From positions 3,162,001-3,226,000 of the forward strand of contig NZ_CP117167.1 of NCBI RefSeq assembly GCF_028596025.1: a stretch of 64,000 nucleotides of DNA, read 5' to 3'. Made by a program: the position numbers and the translations under genes. Source of the stretch: Mucilaginibacter jinjuensis. GTDB taxonomy: Bacteria > Bacteroidota > Bacteroidia > Sphingobacteriales > Sphingobacteriaceae. The notes below the pieces were generated by a model. The model was not told where the DNA came from. It saw only the letters and a program-made list of their open reading frames with translations, and did not search any database. The stretch's first letter is position 1; every line of letters starts with the position of its first letter. Shown piece by piece: positions 43,016 through 53,018 of the stretch.

Positions 43016-44266
43016 TCAATAACTAAACTTAAACTTCGATAAATTAGGTTGGTGCTCTTTCTTGCGGTTTAGTTCGTTAAGATAGATCACTCTGCCCAGG
43101 TTCTTTAAAAATGGCAGGCAAACTGTTTCGTATTCGTACTTGTCATCATTATAAATCCCATCCTCGTTAGATTGTACAACGGCCGAAAGCATAAATTCTA
43201 CCTTGTTATTAAAATCAACAATGTATGCATTATCAATATCGTATCCATAAGAGTCCCCCACTTTATTAAAGACCCTGATATTGGGATTTATTGATGCTTC
43301 CTTATCCGCGCCATAGTATAGAAATTTGCAATAAGCAGGGTAGTAGTCCGGCTGTTTGTAGGTTGGCCATTTACTTTCTGTAGGGTACATACTCATATAA
43401 TGATAAATGAACTTGTAATCACTCGCCGTTAAATTATATCGTTGCTCTTTGGGGAAAGCTTCAGGAAATAACAGGCGTTTCAATACCAATTGCTGGTCGG
43501 CGAGCGGGTACACGTTCTTATCGCTAAAGTTAAAAGGCTGCATTACTAACTGGCCTTTACCATCAATATAGCCTTTGCCTTGTACCATGTTTTCGAGCTG
43601 CATAGGGTAGTCTGCCTTATCATATTGTGAAGGTGAATTGTACACCAGTTTCTTACCCTTATAAAACCTGATTGGGTTAGTCGCACGGGCATTATTGCCA
43701 CCATCGCCAACAGCCAGTCTGCCGATGATACGGGTGTTATTAAGTTGATATTTTTTGAGTTTGCTGTTTATCTCACCCCGACCCGTAAATTCATATAACC
43801 GGTTGTAGGCATCGTTGTCGCTCACCAATAGTATCTTCCTGATATACTGTTCTATACTGGGGTTGCCATTGCGGGCTGTGCTATCAATAGTAACGCTCGT
43901 TTGTTTGTTAAAGCTACTGTCTGTGAGCATGATAGATCTTTTTGTTAAGCCTTTGACATGCAGCTCATTTAGTTTTTCCAAGGCAAAAATCACAGTAGGA
44001 AGTTTTACCGTGCTGGCAGGGTAGAAGTAATGATTAGGGTTTAAACGATAACTGTAGGAGGTAAAATGTGGTATATTGTGCTCGTCGCGATCTATGCGTG
44101 TATATAATATTTGTACCTCGTTTTGTGTAGGGTGTTTTAGTATACCATCAAACATTTCGGGATTGGCCAGCAATAAATTTTTCAAAAACAGGGTATCGGT
44201 TTTTTGACCAAAAGCCGACATAGAAATAAACAATGCAAATAGAAATAGTAAGCGTTTCATTATCAA
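43016..44266 (-). CDS. Exported serine hydrolase (class A beta-lactamase-like fold)
   Basis: 416 aa with signal peptide (SMSAFGQ). The SxxK motif is in FYPASTVKLPTVIFALEKLN near residue 83 and an SDN motif is in LLVSDNDAYNRLYE near 150. The third K-x-G box may be KVGDSYG. Large insertions and lack of the Glu166 loop argue that it is a peptidase or unknown hydrolase rather than a true lactamase. The first codon may be the Met at residue 3 (44260). Single gene. Confidence 0.85.
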   Translation of the reverse strand: MIMKRLLFLFALFISMSAFGQKTDTLFLKNLLLANPEMFDGILKHPTQNEVQILYTRIDRDEHNIPHFTSYSYRLNPNHYFYPASTVKLPTVIFALEKLNELHVKGLTKRSIMLTDSSFNKQTSVTIDSTARNGNPSIEQYIRKILLVSDNDAYNRLYEFTGRGEINSKLKKYQLNNTRIIGRLAVGDGGNNARATNPIRFYKGKKLVYNSPSQYDKADYPMQLENMVQGKGYIDGKGQLVMQPFNFSDKNVYPLADQQLVLKRLLFPEAFPKEQRYNLTASDYKFIYHYMSMYPTESKWPTYKQPDYYPAYCKFLYYGADKEASINPNIRVFNKVGDSYGYDIDNAYIVDFNNKVEFMLSAVVQSNEDGIYNDDKYEYETVCLPFLKNLGRVIYLNELNRKKEHQPNLSKFKFSY

Positions 44267-44633
44267 GATTAACAGTTTCGAAGATAGCCAATATGGTTGT
44301 GAAATATTTTCTCAATTGTTAATAACTCGGCCTTTTGTTAAAAACTATCATACACTACCTCCCCATTTTTCCTTTAGATTTGATTCAAGTTCAATGCAAC
44401 AATTTCTCTTGGCTCACGGGCTGCAATCAGCATTTCGTGATAAAAAAAGGCAAACGAGCGTCTTGCGGGCTCGAAAATTATAAAGCCAAACCTGCCAAAA
44501 GAGAAATTTATTTGTTAAAGCTTTCACGATTTGGGTTTTTAATAGAGCCAGACACACCCGCCGAATTTTTCGGTGCATGCATTCTTGTCTCTATTCAATT
44601 CGCCGACTTTTATTAAAAAAAACAATAATTGCT
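44267..44633 (+). promoter_or_regulatory. Structured leader upstream of nrdB
   Basis: No convincing gene lies here. Two compact helices are visible: CACGGGCTGCAATCAGC...CGTG (44415-44439, inner GCTG/CAGC, outer CACG/CGTG) and CGAGC-N9-GCTCG (44455-44473). The region is long for a leader in this genome and may carry control of RNR synthesis. No NrdR box or known riboswitch was recognised. Confidence 0.4.
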
Positions 44634-45608
44634 ATGCAACAGGAAGAATTACTATTACAGGAGAATAAGGATCGTTTTGTGATCTTGCCTATCAATTATC
44701 CCAGAATTTGGGAAATGTATAAAAAACATGAAGCCAGTTTTTGGACTGCCGAGGAAATTGACCTGAGCGGTGACCAGAAAGACTGGAACAACATGAATGA
44801 TGGAGAGCGCCATTTCATTTCGCACATCCTGGCGTTTTTTGCGGCAAGTGATGGTATTGTGAATGAAAACCTGGCTGTAAACTTTATGAGCGAAGTGCAG
44901 CTTCCTGAAGCACGTTGCTTTTACGGTTTCCAGATCATGATGGAGAACATCCACTCAGAAACTTATGCGTTACTGATCGACTCATACATTAAAGATAATG
45001 CAGAGAAAGACCGCCTATTCCATGCCGTTGAAACCGTGCCTTGTGTAAAACGCAAAGCAGAATGGGCTTTAAAATGGATTGAGAACGGAACCTTTGCGGA
45101 GCGCTTAGTTGCATTTGCTGCGGTAGAAGGGATTTTCTTCTCAGGCAGTTTTTGCTCTATCTTCTGGTTAAAGAAACGCGGTTTAATGCCGGGCTTAACA
45201 TTCAGCAACGAATTAATTAGCCGCGATGAGGGTTTGCATTGCGAATTTGCCTGCCTGCTTTACAGCATGCTGAGTAACAAGTTGAGCGAAGAGCGTGTAC
45301 ACGAGATTATCCTGGATGCTGTAGTGATTGAAAAAGAGTTTGTGACGGATGCATTACCGGTTGATTTGATCGGTATGAATGCACGCCTGATGCAACAATA
45401 TATTGAGTTTGTGGCCGACCGTTGGTTAGATGAATTAGGTTATGCTAAAGTTTACAATGCAACCAATCCGTTTGATTTTATGGAGATGATTTCGCTGCAA
45501 GGTAAAACCAACTTCTTTGAAAAGAGGGTAGGTGATTATCAAAAAGCAGGTGTATTGGCAACCAACACCAAAGACAGCCAGGCGTTTTCGCTTGACGAAG
45601 ATTTTTAA
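44634..45608 (+). CDS. nrdB: Ribonucleotide reductase class Ia, beta (R2) subunit
   Basis: 324 aa diiron radical subunit. Iron ligands appear in the usual order (Asp near 68-75, the Glu in [12 protein letters not shown] and the ENIHSE motif) and the radical Tyr is Tyr97 in ARCFYGFQ. This [17 protein letters not shown] block is closer to eukaryotic R2 than to E. coli NrdB. The ATG at 44634 (MQQEELLLQ) is chosen; an upstream in-frame ATG would add 19 unrelated residues. It precedes nrdA, 46 bases apart, an inverted order relative to E. coli. Confidence 0.96.
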   Translation: MQQEELLLQENKDRFVILPINYPRIWEMYKKHEASFWTAEEIDLSGDQKDWNNMNDGERHFISHILAFFAASDGIVNENLAVNFMSEVQLPEARCFYGFQIMMENIHSETYALLIDSYIKDNAEKDRLFHAVETVPCVKRKAEWALKWIENGTFAERLVAFAAVEGIFFSGSFCSIFWLKKRGLMPGLTFSNELISRDEGLHCEFACLLYSMLSNKLSEERVHEIILDAVVIEKEFVTDALPVDLIGMNARLMQQYIEFVADRWLDELGYAKVYNATNPFDFMEMISLQGKTNFFEKRVGDYQKAGVLATNTKDSQAFSLDEDF

Positions 45609-45640
45609 GGAAAAGAGTATCAAATAGGTTTACATAAAAT

Positions 45641-45657
45641 AAGGAGGGAAATTAATG
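45641..45657 (+). promoter_or_regulatory. Strong Shine-Dalgarno sequence at nrdA
   Basis: AAGGAGG (45641-45647) lies seven bases before the ATG at 45655. Most genes in the window lack such a sequence, so nrdA is unusual in carrying an almost ideal one. Confidence 0.7.
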
Positions 45658-48051
45658 TTTGTAATTAAAAGAGCTGGGAACAAAGAGAGCGTAAAGTTTG
45701 ATAAGATAACCGCACGCGTGCAGAAACTCGCATACGGCTTAAGTCCGTTGGTTGATGCGATAGATGTGGCTAAAAAAGTAGTAGAAGGTTTATACGATGG
45801 TGTATCTACCACCGAACTGGATAACCTTGCTGCCGAAACTGCTGCATCATTAACTACCAAACACCCTGATTATGCTTTGCTGGCAAGCCGTATTGCGGTA
45901 AGCAATTTGCATAAAAATACTATCAAGTCGTTCTCTTCAACAATGGAGAAACTTTACGATTATACAGACGAGCACAACGATCGTAAAATGCCTTTAATTG
46001 CCGATGATGTAATGGAAATAATCCGTGCAAACGCCGATATATTGGATAGCTCTATTATTTACGATCGCGATTTCGGTTTCGATTACTTCGGTTTTAAAAC
46101 CTTAGAAAAATCATACCTGCTGAAAGTTGACGGCAAAATAGCCGAGCGCCCTCAGCACATGTATATGCGTGTTTCTGTAGGTATCCATAAGGATGATATC
46201 GACAGCGTTATCAGAACCTACAATCAAATGAGTGAGCGTTGGTTTACACACGCTACGCCAACTTTATTTAATGCGGGTACTCCTAAGCCGCAAATGTCAT
46301 CATGCTTCCTGCTTTCAATGAAAGATGATAGCATCGATGGTATCTATGATACACTAAAACAAACAGCCAAAATTTCACAAAGCGCAGGTGGTATCGGTTT
46401 AGCTATCCATAATGTACGTGCTACAGGCAGCTACATTAGTGGTACTAACGGTACAAGTAACGGTATTATCCCTATGCTGCGTGTATTTAACGATACAGCC
46501 CGTTATGTAGATCAGGGTGGTGGTAAACGTAAAGGAGCCTTTGCGGTTTACTTAGAGCCTTGGCATGCAGATATTTTCGACTTCTTAGACCTGCGTAAAA
46601 ACCACGGTAAAGAAGAAGCACGTGCACGTGATTTGTTCTATGCCCTTTGGATCTGCGATTTGTTTATGAAACGCGTAGAAGAAAACGGTGAGTGGAGCCT
46701 ATTCTGTCCGCACGAAGCACCAGGTATGTCTGAGTGTTTTGGTGACGAGTTCGAAGCATTGTACACCCGTTACGAAAAAGAAGGCCGTGCCCGCAGAGTA
46801 ATCCGCGCACAAGATCTTTGGTTTGCTATTTTGGATGCACAGATCGAAACCGGTAACCCATATCTGTTATATAAAGATGCTGCAAACAAGAAAAGCAATC
46901 AGCAAAACTTAGGTACTATTAAAAGCAGTAACCTTTGTACCGAAATTATGGAATACACCAGCCCTGATGAGGTAGCTGTATGTAACCTGGCTTCGTTAGC
47001 ATTGCCACGTTTTGTGATCAATGGTCAGTTTGATTTCGATAAATTATACGAGATCACTTATGATGCTGCTAAAAACCTTAATAAAATTATAGATAACAAC
47101 TATTACCCGGTAGAAGAGGCCCGTACTTCAAACATGCGCCACCGCCCAATCGGTTTAGGTGTGCAAGGTTTGGCCGATGTGTTTATCCTGTTGCGCTTAC
47201 CATTTGAAAGCGACCTGGCTAAGGTGTTAAACAAAAACATCTTCGAAACCATGTATTTTGCTGCCATGACGGCAAGTAAAGACCTGGCTATGCAGGATGG
47301 TGCTTACGAAACCTTTAAAGGTTCGCCATTATCAAAAGGTAAATTCCAGTTTGATCTTTGGGATGTTAAACCAACAGATCGCCACGATTGGGAAAGCTTA
47401 CGTAAAGCTGTGATGAAACATGGAGTGCGTAACTCGCTGTTAATGGCGCCAATGCCAACAGCATCAACCTCGCAGATATTTGGTAACAACGAGTGTTTTG
47501 AACCATATACCTCAAACATTTACACCCGTCGTGTATTAAGCGGTGAGTTTGTGATTGTGAACAAACACTTACTGAAAGATTTGGTTAACCTTGGCTTGTG
47601 GAACAACACAATGAAAAACAATATCATTGCGGCCAATGGTTCTATCCAGCATATCCCTGAAATTCCATCTGATTTGAAAGAACTTTACAAAACAGTTTGG
47701 GAAATTAAACAACGCAGCCTGATTGATATGGCGGCAGATCGTGGCGCATTTATTTGCCAGTCGCAATCATTAAACCTGTTTGTTGACAGTCCGAATACCT
47801 CTAAACTAACCTCAATGCACTTCCACGCATGGAAACGCGGTTTAAAAACCGGTATGTATTACCTGCGTACACAAGCTGCAACGCAAGCGGTACAGTTTAC
47901 AGTTGAGAAACAAGGCAGTAAAGAAATGGAGCCGGTTATCCCTGCACCAGAACCAAACGTACAAATGAATGATCTGGACGGTATAGAACTTACCCAAACC
48001 AGCGGCCCAAGCTGCAGTATGGAAGAAGGTTGCGTAACCTGTTCATCATAA
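45655..48051 (+). CDS. nrdA: Ribonucleotide reductase class Ia, alpha (R1) subunit
   Basis: 798 aa. An N-terminal ATP-cone ([23 protein letters not shown]) is followed by the catalytic barrel: first active Cys in [16 protein letters not shown], radical Cys in [14 protein letters not shown], catalytic Asn/Glu nearby, the phosphate-binding [18 protein letters not shown], and a C-terminal C-x2-C (EEGCVTCSS) that passes electrons from thioredoxin. All keys for an active oxygen-dependent enzyme are present. A good SD and a 46-base gap after nrdB show one operon; a terminator ends it. Confidence 0.97.
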   Translation: MFVIKRAGNKESVKFDKITARVQKLAYGLSPLVDAIDVAKKVVEGLYDGVSTTELDNLAAETAASLTTKHPDYALLASRIAVSNLHKNTIKSFSSTMEKLYDYTDEHNDRKMPLIADDVMEIIRANADILDSSIIYDRDFGFDYFGFKTLEKSYLLKVDGKIAERPQHMYMRVSVGIHKDDIDSVIRTYNQMSERWFTHATPTLFNAGTPKPQMSSCFLLSMKDDSIDGIYDTLKQTAKISQSAGGIGLAIHNVRATGSYISGTNGTSNGIIPMLRVFNDTARYVDQGGGKRKGAFAVYLEPWHADIFDFLDLRKNHGKEEARARDLFYALWICDLFMKRVEENGEWSLFCPHEAPGMSECFGDEFEALYTRYEKEGRARRVIRAQDLWFAILDAQIETGNPYLLYKDAANKKSNQQNLGTIKSSNLCTEIMEYTSPDEVAVCNLASLALPRFVINGQFDFDKLYEITYDAAKNLNKIIDNNYYPVEEARTSNMRHRPIGLGVQGLADVFILLRLPFESDLAKVLNKNIFETMYFAAMTASKDLAMQDGAYETFKGSPLSKGKFQFDLWDVKPTDRHDWESLRKAVMKHGVRNSLLMAPMPTASTSQIFGNNECFEPYTSNIYTRRVLSGEFVIVNKHLLKDLVNLGLWNNTMKNNIIAANGSIQHIPEIPSDLKELYKTVWEIKQRSLIDMAADRGAFICQSQSLNLFVDSPNTSKLTSMHFHAWKRGLKTGMYYLRTQAATQAVQFTVEKQGSKEMEPVIPAPEPNVQMNDLDGIELTQTSGPSCSMEEGCVTCSS

Positions 48052-48081
48052 ACATAAAAGAAGTTTTTCAACCTTAATTTT

Positions 48082-48117
48082 AACCGGGCTGTCTGAAAAG
48101 ATAGTCCGGTTTTTTTG
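48082..48117 (+). terminator. Terminator of the nrdB-nrdA operon
   Basis: ACCGGGCTGTCT and AGATAGTCCGGT pair around GAAA, followed by TTTTTTT. Confidence 0.9.
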
Positions 48118-48172
48118 TGCGATGTATTGTCGCTATAGCTAAATGTCAGTTTGTTATGTTACTTTTGCACAG

Positions 48173-48352
48173 CTTTTAGGTTCCTTGCCGTTAAGGTAAA
48201 GATTAAAAGGGAATCCGGTGTAATTCCGGAGCTGTCCCGCAGCTGTAAGTCCGGCTTCTGATAAAGAGGTTAGTTGATTAATTAGTCACTGTCCCGATTC
48301 TAAATCGGTATGGGAAGACGTCAACACAGGATGAGCCAGAAGACCTGCCAAA
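48173..48352 (+). ncRNA. Cobalamin (B12) riboswitch
   Basis: The leader of the btuB gene has the conserved cobalamin aptamer parts in order: GGTTCCTTGCCG..AAGG near the start, GGGAATCCGGTGTAATTCCGGAGCTGTCCCGCAGCTGTAAGTCCGG as short consecutive blocks (48208-48254), and the B12 box AGCCAGAAGACCTGCC at 48334-48349. A TACTTTTG promoter box (48160-48167) lies just before. About 120 bases follow before the ATG, including an AACTGATCAA/TTGATTGGTT hairpin that may be the expression platform. Confidence 0.95.
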
Positions 48353-48475
48353 AGCATTACCAATTCATAGCTTTCGCGGATTGAAGCTTGGGTGAAATAC
48401 ATTAAAACTGATCAATAATTTTGATTGGTTGTGTTCCATTCATTTTTCCGTTGTATTGCTTTGAATTATTAAGCA

Positions 48476-50521
48476 ATGGAAAAGTTTACAGCAAAATTTC
48501 GGCCTGTTTTAATATCCCGTTACGGTATATACAGTATTTGTATTGCCTGTATGCTGTTATTGCTATCAACCCGGCTTAAAGCCCAGCAGGATACTTCTAA
48601 AAAGCTGAAAGAGGTTAATGTAACTTCATCAACCTTACCCAAGGTGCAAACCATTATACCTGTACAGCAAATATCCAACGCCGATTTTAGTCATTATGCG
48701 GCCTTGTCTGTGGCTGATATTGCCGCTAACTTTGCAGGTGTAAACGTTAAAGATTACGGAGGCATTGGCGGATTAAAAACCATCTCGGTACGCAGCATGG
48801 GAGCTACCCATACCGGTGTACAATACGATGGCGTTATACTGAACGATGCACAGAACGGGCAGATTGACCTGGGCAAATTCAGTCTTTACAATGTACAGTC
48901 TGTTACCTTATATAATGGCCAGGCACCAAACATTGTGCAACCTGCACGGTCATTTGCATCGGCCAGCATATTAGATATTAAAACTACAAGGCCACAATTG
49001 AGCGCAGCCAAACCTTACCAGGTTTCACTTGGGGGAAATGGCGGTTCATTTGGGTTACTAAATCCTTACCTGCAATGGCAGCAACGTGTATCTAAGCAAT
49101 GGTCGGTTGTGTTAAATGCCAATTATACTTATGCAAACGGGCAATATAAGTACAAAGAAAACGGCGATGGTTCTGATACCTTAGCCACCCGCAGAAATAG
49201 CGACATCAAAGCCTTACAAACAGATGGTGCCTTATATTGGGCTAAAAGCGACAGCAATAAATTTAAGATACAATTCAACTATTATAACAGCGATAGGGGA
49301 TTGCCCGGGCCGGTAATTTATTATACCACACAATCCAACCAACGCATGCAAAATCACGATCTGTTGGTACAATCGGCATACGAGTACATTGCCAAAAGCA
49401 GTTTTCATTTATTGTTGAATAGTAAGTATTCGCAAAACTACCTGCATTATCTTGACCCGTCACTTCCGGATGGAGCAATTGGCAGTAATGAACATTACAT
49501 GCAGCACGAGTTTTACCAATCGGCTTCGGTTGGTTACCATATTCTGCATAATTGGGAAGTATCTTATGCCTCTGATGCCGCGCTCACCAACTTATTTAGT
49601 GATGTTTATACCAATTATTACCAATATGCTTTCCCAACAAGGCTAACATTGTTTAATGCGGTAGCAACAGATCTGGCTTTCGATAAATGGCATCTTCAGG
49701 GTAATTTATTGAACACCTATATCACAGATCATGTGAAGAATGGCATAGCAGCTGCATCTAAATCTGCATTTACGCCAAGTTTGTCGGCCACTTTTCAACC
49801 CTTTCTAAACTCTGGATTACAGTTAAGGGCATTCTATAAAGATATATTCAGAAATCCCACCTTCGCCGAACAGTATTATTATGCAGTAAGGCCGCGCAAT
49901 CTTGATCCAGAACGCACCAAGCAATACGATCTGGGAATAACCTACCAAAAAAGCTTTAACGGTTTTGTGCACGATTTAGCAGTTACTGCCGATGCTTATT
50001 ATAATAACGTTCGAAACAAGATCATCTACCTGCCTTCACGTTCGCCAGAAACGCCTTCTGTTACTAACCTGGGTAGTGTAGATATTAAGGGACTGGATGT
50101 GACTTTGAAAACCGATGTAATACCTGCAGTGGGATGGCTGGGCACAATCTCTGTCAATTACACTTATCAAAATGCCATTAATGTTACAGACCCGAGTGAT
50201 TCTTATTACCTCGACCAAATACCTTACACACCAAAAAATCTACTCAACTTAAATGCAGGCATTAATTACAAAGCTTTAGGTCTATATTATAACAGCACGT
50301 TTTCATCATCAAGATACTACGAGAATAATAATGTGCCCGAATATTACCTGCCATCATACAACGTAAGTAATGCTTCGCTAATATATAAGTTCCTGACACA
50401 TAGTGTGCCCGTGAATGCTTCATTTGAGGTCAACAACCTTTTTAATGAGCGTTACGTAGTGCTTTACAGTTACCCGATGCCTGGCCGATCGTACAGATTA
50501 TCTTTTCAAATAACAATTTAA
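48476..50521 (+). CDS. btuB: TonB-dependent cobalamin receptor (BtuB-like)
   Basis: 681 aa outer-membrane receptor. A long N-terminal signal region ends near LKAQQDTSK. The plug domain has KEVNVTSSTLPKVQTII (TonB-box-like start), VNVKDYGGIGGLKTISVRSMGA and YDGVILNDAQNGQIDLGKFSL; the beta-barrel runs to the C-terminus, which ends SFQITI. Its place directly after the B12 riboswitch and before a BtuG-like lipoprotein supports cobalamin as the cargo. No SusD-like partner is present. Confidence 0.92.
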   Translation: MEKFTAKFRPVLISRYGIYSICIACMLLLLSTRLKAQQDTSKKLKEVNVTSSTLPKVQTIIPVQQISNADFSHYAALSVADIAANFAGVNVKDYGGIGGLKTISVRSMGATHTGVQYDGVILNDAQNGQIDLGKFSLYNVQSVTLYNGQAPNIVQPARSFASASILDIKTTRPQLSAAKPYQVSLGGNGGSFGLLNPYLQWQQRVSKQWSVVLNANYTYANGQYKYKENGDGSDTLATRRNSDIKALQTDGALYWAKSDSNKFKIQFNYYNSDRGLPGPVIYYTTQSNQRMQNHDLLVQSAYEYIAKSSFHLLLNSKYSQNYLHYLDPSLPDGAIGSNEHYMQHEFYQSASVGYHILHNWEVSYASDAALTNLFSDVYTNYYQYAFPTRLTLFNAVATDLAFDKWHLQGNLLNTYITDHVKNGIAAASKSAFTPSLSATFQPFLNSGLQLRAFYKDIFRNPTFAEQYYYAVRPRNLDPERTKQYDLGITYQKSFNGFVHDLAVTADAYYNNVRNKIIYLPSRSPETPSVTNLGSVDIKGLDVTLKTDVIPAVGWLGTISVNYTYQNAINVTDPSDSYYLDQIPYTPKNLLNLNAGINYKALGLYYNSTFSSSRYYENNNVPEYYLPSYNVSNASLIYKFLTHSVPVNASFEVNNLFNERYVVLYSYPMPGRSYRLSFQITI

Positions 50522-50531
50522 TCATATCAAA

Positions 50532-51584
50532 ATGAAACACTTTAAACTTAAAAATTTCTTATTCGCGATTGTTACAACGGCAGCGTTGTCATCGTGCCAT
50601 AAAGACAAAAATGATGTAACACCAACTACACCCATTGCGCAAGTGGCCGGTGTTTATGTTTTAAACCAGGGCGGAAGCACAGGTAGCATTACCTATTACG
50701 ATTACACAACCAAAGTAACAACACCAGATATTTATACAACAGCAAACGGCGCTGGGGTTGGGAGCCTTCCAAACGATTTGAAAGTATATGGATCTAAAAT
50801 GTATATCGTTGTAGATAAGTCTAAGGTTATTAATGTGGTTAACCCTAAAACAGCCAAGTTAATTAAGCAAATTTCTTTTGGTGATAGCGAACCACGCAGC
50901 ATTGCCTTCTACAAAAACAATGCATTTGTTACCTCTTACGATGGTACAGTTGCCGTTATAGATACTGCTGCTTTAACCATAAGCAAACATATTACAGTGG
51001 GATCTTATCCGGAACAATTGGTGGTGTCAAACAATAAATTGTACGTAGCAAACTCTGGTGGTTTGGCCGTAACTTACGATAAAACAGTATCAGTTATTGA
51101 TTTAACTTCTTTAGCAGTAACTAAAACTATTAATGTAATTATTAACCCGGTAGCGATTGGGGCTGACAACTATGGCCATGTTTATGTTATTTCAAATGGA
51201 GATTATGCTTCTGTTATGCCTGGCATAAGTATTATTGACAATACTGCAGATGTAGCAACCTCACAAACTACTGTAGATGTAGGTTACGGTTCTCCATTTG
51301 TGGTTAGTGGTGATAACGGTTATTACCTGAGTGGTACTGGCAAAGTTGTTGTGTACAACACCAAAACACAAGCTATTAGCAGCGCCAATTTTATTACAGA
51401 TGGTACAAAATTAACAGCTGCTTATGGCCTTGCTGCTAATAGCACCACAGGCGAGGTATTTGTAACAGACGCTAAAGATTATTCATCAAACGGTACTTTG
51501 TATGCTTTTGACAAAAACGGTAAACAGGAATATACCATTACAGTGGGTATTAATCCTGCTAATATTGTGTTTGTAAACAAGTAG
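50532..51584 (+). CDS. BtuG-like surface lipoprotein (DUF5074/YncE beta-propeller)
   Basis: 350 aa. Lipoprotein signal ends in LSSC (Cys at about residue 22). The mature protein is a seven-bladed propeller with YncE-like repeats: GVYVLNQGGSTGSITYYDY, GDSEPRSIAFYKNNAFVTSY, GSYPEQLVVSNNKLYVANSG, GINPANIVFVNK. In Bacteroides, BtuG proteins of this build cap BtuB and bind B12 very tightly at the cell surface (known for that family). Order after btuB, gap 10 bases, same riboswitch. Ligand binding is inferred. Confidence 0.85.
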   Translation: MKHFKLKNFLFAIVTTAALSSCHKDKNDVTPTTPIAQVAGVYVLNQGGSTGSITYYDYTTKVTTPDIYTTANGAGVGSLPNDLKVYGSKMYIVVDKSKVINVVNPKTAKLIKQISFGDSEPRSIAFYKNNAFVTSYDGTVAVIDTAALTISKHITVGSYPEQLVVSNNKLYVANSGGLAVTYDKTVSVIDLTSLAVTKTINVIINPVAIGADNYGHVYVISNGDYASVMPGISIIDNTADVATSQTTVDVGYGSPFVVSGDNGYYLSGTGKVVVYNTKTQAISSANFITDGTKLTAAYGLAANSTTGEVFVTDAKDYSSNGTLYAFDKNGKQEYTITVGINPANIVFVNK

Positions 51585-51632
51585 TTTTTATTTCGTTCGA
51601 TAATCAGTAAATTTGTTTACCAATATTATACA

Positions 51633-52211
51633 ATGTCGCAACAACAGAAAATCAATATCAGAAACGCAGTTTTAATCCTCATGATTATTGCTGCCGCAGC
51701 AATGCGCCTGGTAAGTTATAAATATCAGGTGTTAAGCAATTTTACACCCGTAGGCGCTATCGCCATTTTTGGTGGCACCTATTTTAACGATAAGTGGAAA
51801 GCGTACCTGGTGCCATTTGCGGCGCTTTTTGTAAGCGATCTCATCATCAATTACATGTACTTCTCTAAACTGGTTTGGTACAGCAGTTCGTTATGGATGT
51901 ATGCCAGTTTCTTTGCTATGGTGTTTTTTGGTAGCCTGATTAAAAAAGTAAATTTTGGTACTGTAGTGTTAGCATCTGTAGGGGGCATACTTGTACACTG
52001 GTTGCTAACCGACATCGACCCATGGTTAAACGGAACAACGTATGCTAAAGGTATTAACGGTTATTTCCAATCGCTGATAGCAGCTGTTCCGTTTGAGAAA
52101 AATATGATCCTGGGCGATCTGGTTTTCGGACTAATACTGTTCGGAGGCTTTGAACTGGCTAAGAGCAAATACACTGTGTTACGCAACGAGCCTAAATTGG
52201 CCACAGCTTAA
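51633..52211 (+). CDS. DUF6580-type membrane protein in the B12 operon
   Basis: 192 aa with five to six hydrophobic helices (LILMIIAAAAMRLVSYK, NFTPVGAIAIFGGTYFNDKW, AALFVSDLIINYMYFS, SLWMYASFFAMVFFGSLI, ILGDLVFGLILFGGFELA). The NFTPVGA-FGG and FVSDLIIN segments are DUF6580 features; the helix pattern resembles the substrate-binding S-components of ECF vitamin transporters. Its place behind btuB and BtuG, with no BtuCDF nearby, makes it a candidate inner-membrane route for cobalamin. That role is inference; the family is uncharacterised to my knowledge. Confidence 0.85.
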   Translation: MSQQQKINIRNAVLILMIIAAAAMRLVSYKYQVLSNFTPVGAIAIFGGTYFNDKWKAYLVPFAALFVSDLIINYMYFSKLVWYSSSLWMYASFFAMVFFGSLIKKVNFGTVVLASVGGILVHWLLTDIDPWLNGTTYAKGINGYFQSLIAAVPFEKNMILGDLVFGLILFGGFELAKSKYTVLRNEPKLATA

Positions 52212-52234
52212 TCAGATAAATAAACGAAATTTAA

Positions 52235-52260
52235 AAGCGATGAGTGATCATCGCTTTTTT
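52235..52260 (+). terminator. Terminator after the DUF6580 gene
   Basis: AAAAGCGATGA and TCATCGCTTTT pair around GTGA, followed by T. It may let only part of transcription reach the sirtuin gene. Confidence 0.82.
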
Positions 52261-52278
52261 TATGAATAACAATTAGCT

Positions 52279-52968
52279 ATGAAACAAAAGTTAGTGGTAT
52301 TAACCGGCGCGGGCATCAGCGCAGAAAGCGGGCTGAAAACCTTTCGTGACAGTGATGGCTTGTGGGAGGGATACAATATTGAAGATGTAGCCACCCCCGA
52401 AGCCTGGGCGCGTAACCCGGCCATGGTGCAGGATTTTTACAACCAGCGCCGTAAATCGGTATTGGAGGCCAAACCTAATGCAGCACATTATGCCCTGGCT
52501 AAATTGGAAGAGCAATTCGACGTAACCATCATCACCCAAAATATCGACGATCTGCATGAACGTGCCGGATCAAGCAATGTGCTGCATTTGCACGGTATCA
52601 TCACCCGTTCGCAATCGAGCCTGAATCCACAATTAACTTACCCGATAGTAGGCTGGGAGATAGGTATGGACGAAGTTTGCGAACTCGGCTCGCCGCTACG
52701 TGCACATGTAGTTTGGTTTGGCGAAGCTGTGCCTATGATTGAGCCAGCGGCAGAAATTTGTCATTCGGCAGATCTGTTTATCCTCATTGGTTCATCATTA
52801 GCGGTTTACCCGGCTGCAGGATTAATCAATTACGTACCTCGTAAAACGCCTAAATATATTGTCGATCCGGTAATACCGGATGTATCCTTATCAGGAATAA
52901 TTAAGATTAAAGCTAAAGCAACTGAAAGTGTACCTGCCTTGGTAGAGGAGTTATTGGCAGGCGTGTAA
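52279..52968 (+). CDS. cobB: Sir2 family NAD-dependent deacylase lacking the zinc-cysteine tetrad
   Basis: 229 aa sirtuin. NAD-binding GAGISAESGLKTFRDSDGLWEG, TQNIDDLHERAG (88-90 is NID) and the catalytic His105 in VLHLHGI are intact. Tyr54 and Arg57 form the YxxR pair of class III (SIRT5/CobB-like) enzymes that remove acyl groups such as succinyl or malonyl. The four Cys that hold the structural zinc are absent: between residues 106 and 143 there is one Cys only (EVCELGS). Family known for deacylating acyl-CoA synthetases. It follows the B12 operon but is behind a terminator. Confidence 0.92.
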   Translation: MKQKLVVLTGAGISAESGLKTFRDSDGLWEGYNIEDVATPEAWARNPAMVQDFYNQRRKSVLEAKPNAAHYALAKLEEQFDVTIITQNIDDLHERAGSSNVLHLHGIITRSQSSLNPQLTYPIVGWEIGMDEVCELGSPLRAHVVWFGEAVPMIEPAAEICHSADLFILIGSSLAVYPAAGLINYVPRKTPKYIVDPVIPDVSLSGIIKIKAKATESVPALVEELLAGV

Positions 52969-53018
52969 AGGGTGGAATGTTCCACATTGGCAGCAAAATG
53001 ACTTTTAGGTATAGTTAT

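Noticed and set aside
43016..44266. Class A beta-lactamase resistance gene
   Set aside because: SxxK and SDN motifs exist, but length and loops differ from true lactamases and no Glu166 loop is seen.
44335..44616. 93-codon open frame upstream of nrdB
   Set aside because: The start is not ATG, the sequence looks non-protein-like, and the DNA better fits a leader with hairpins.
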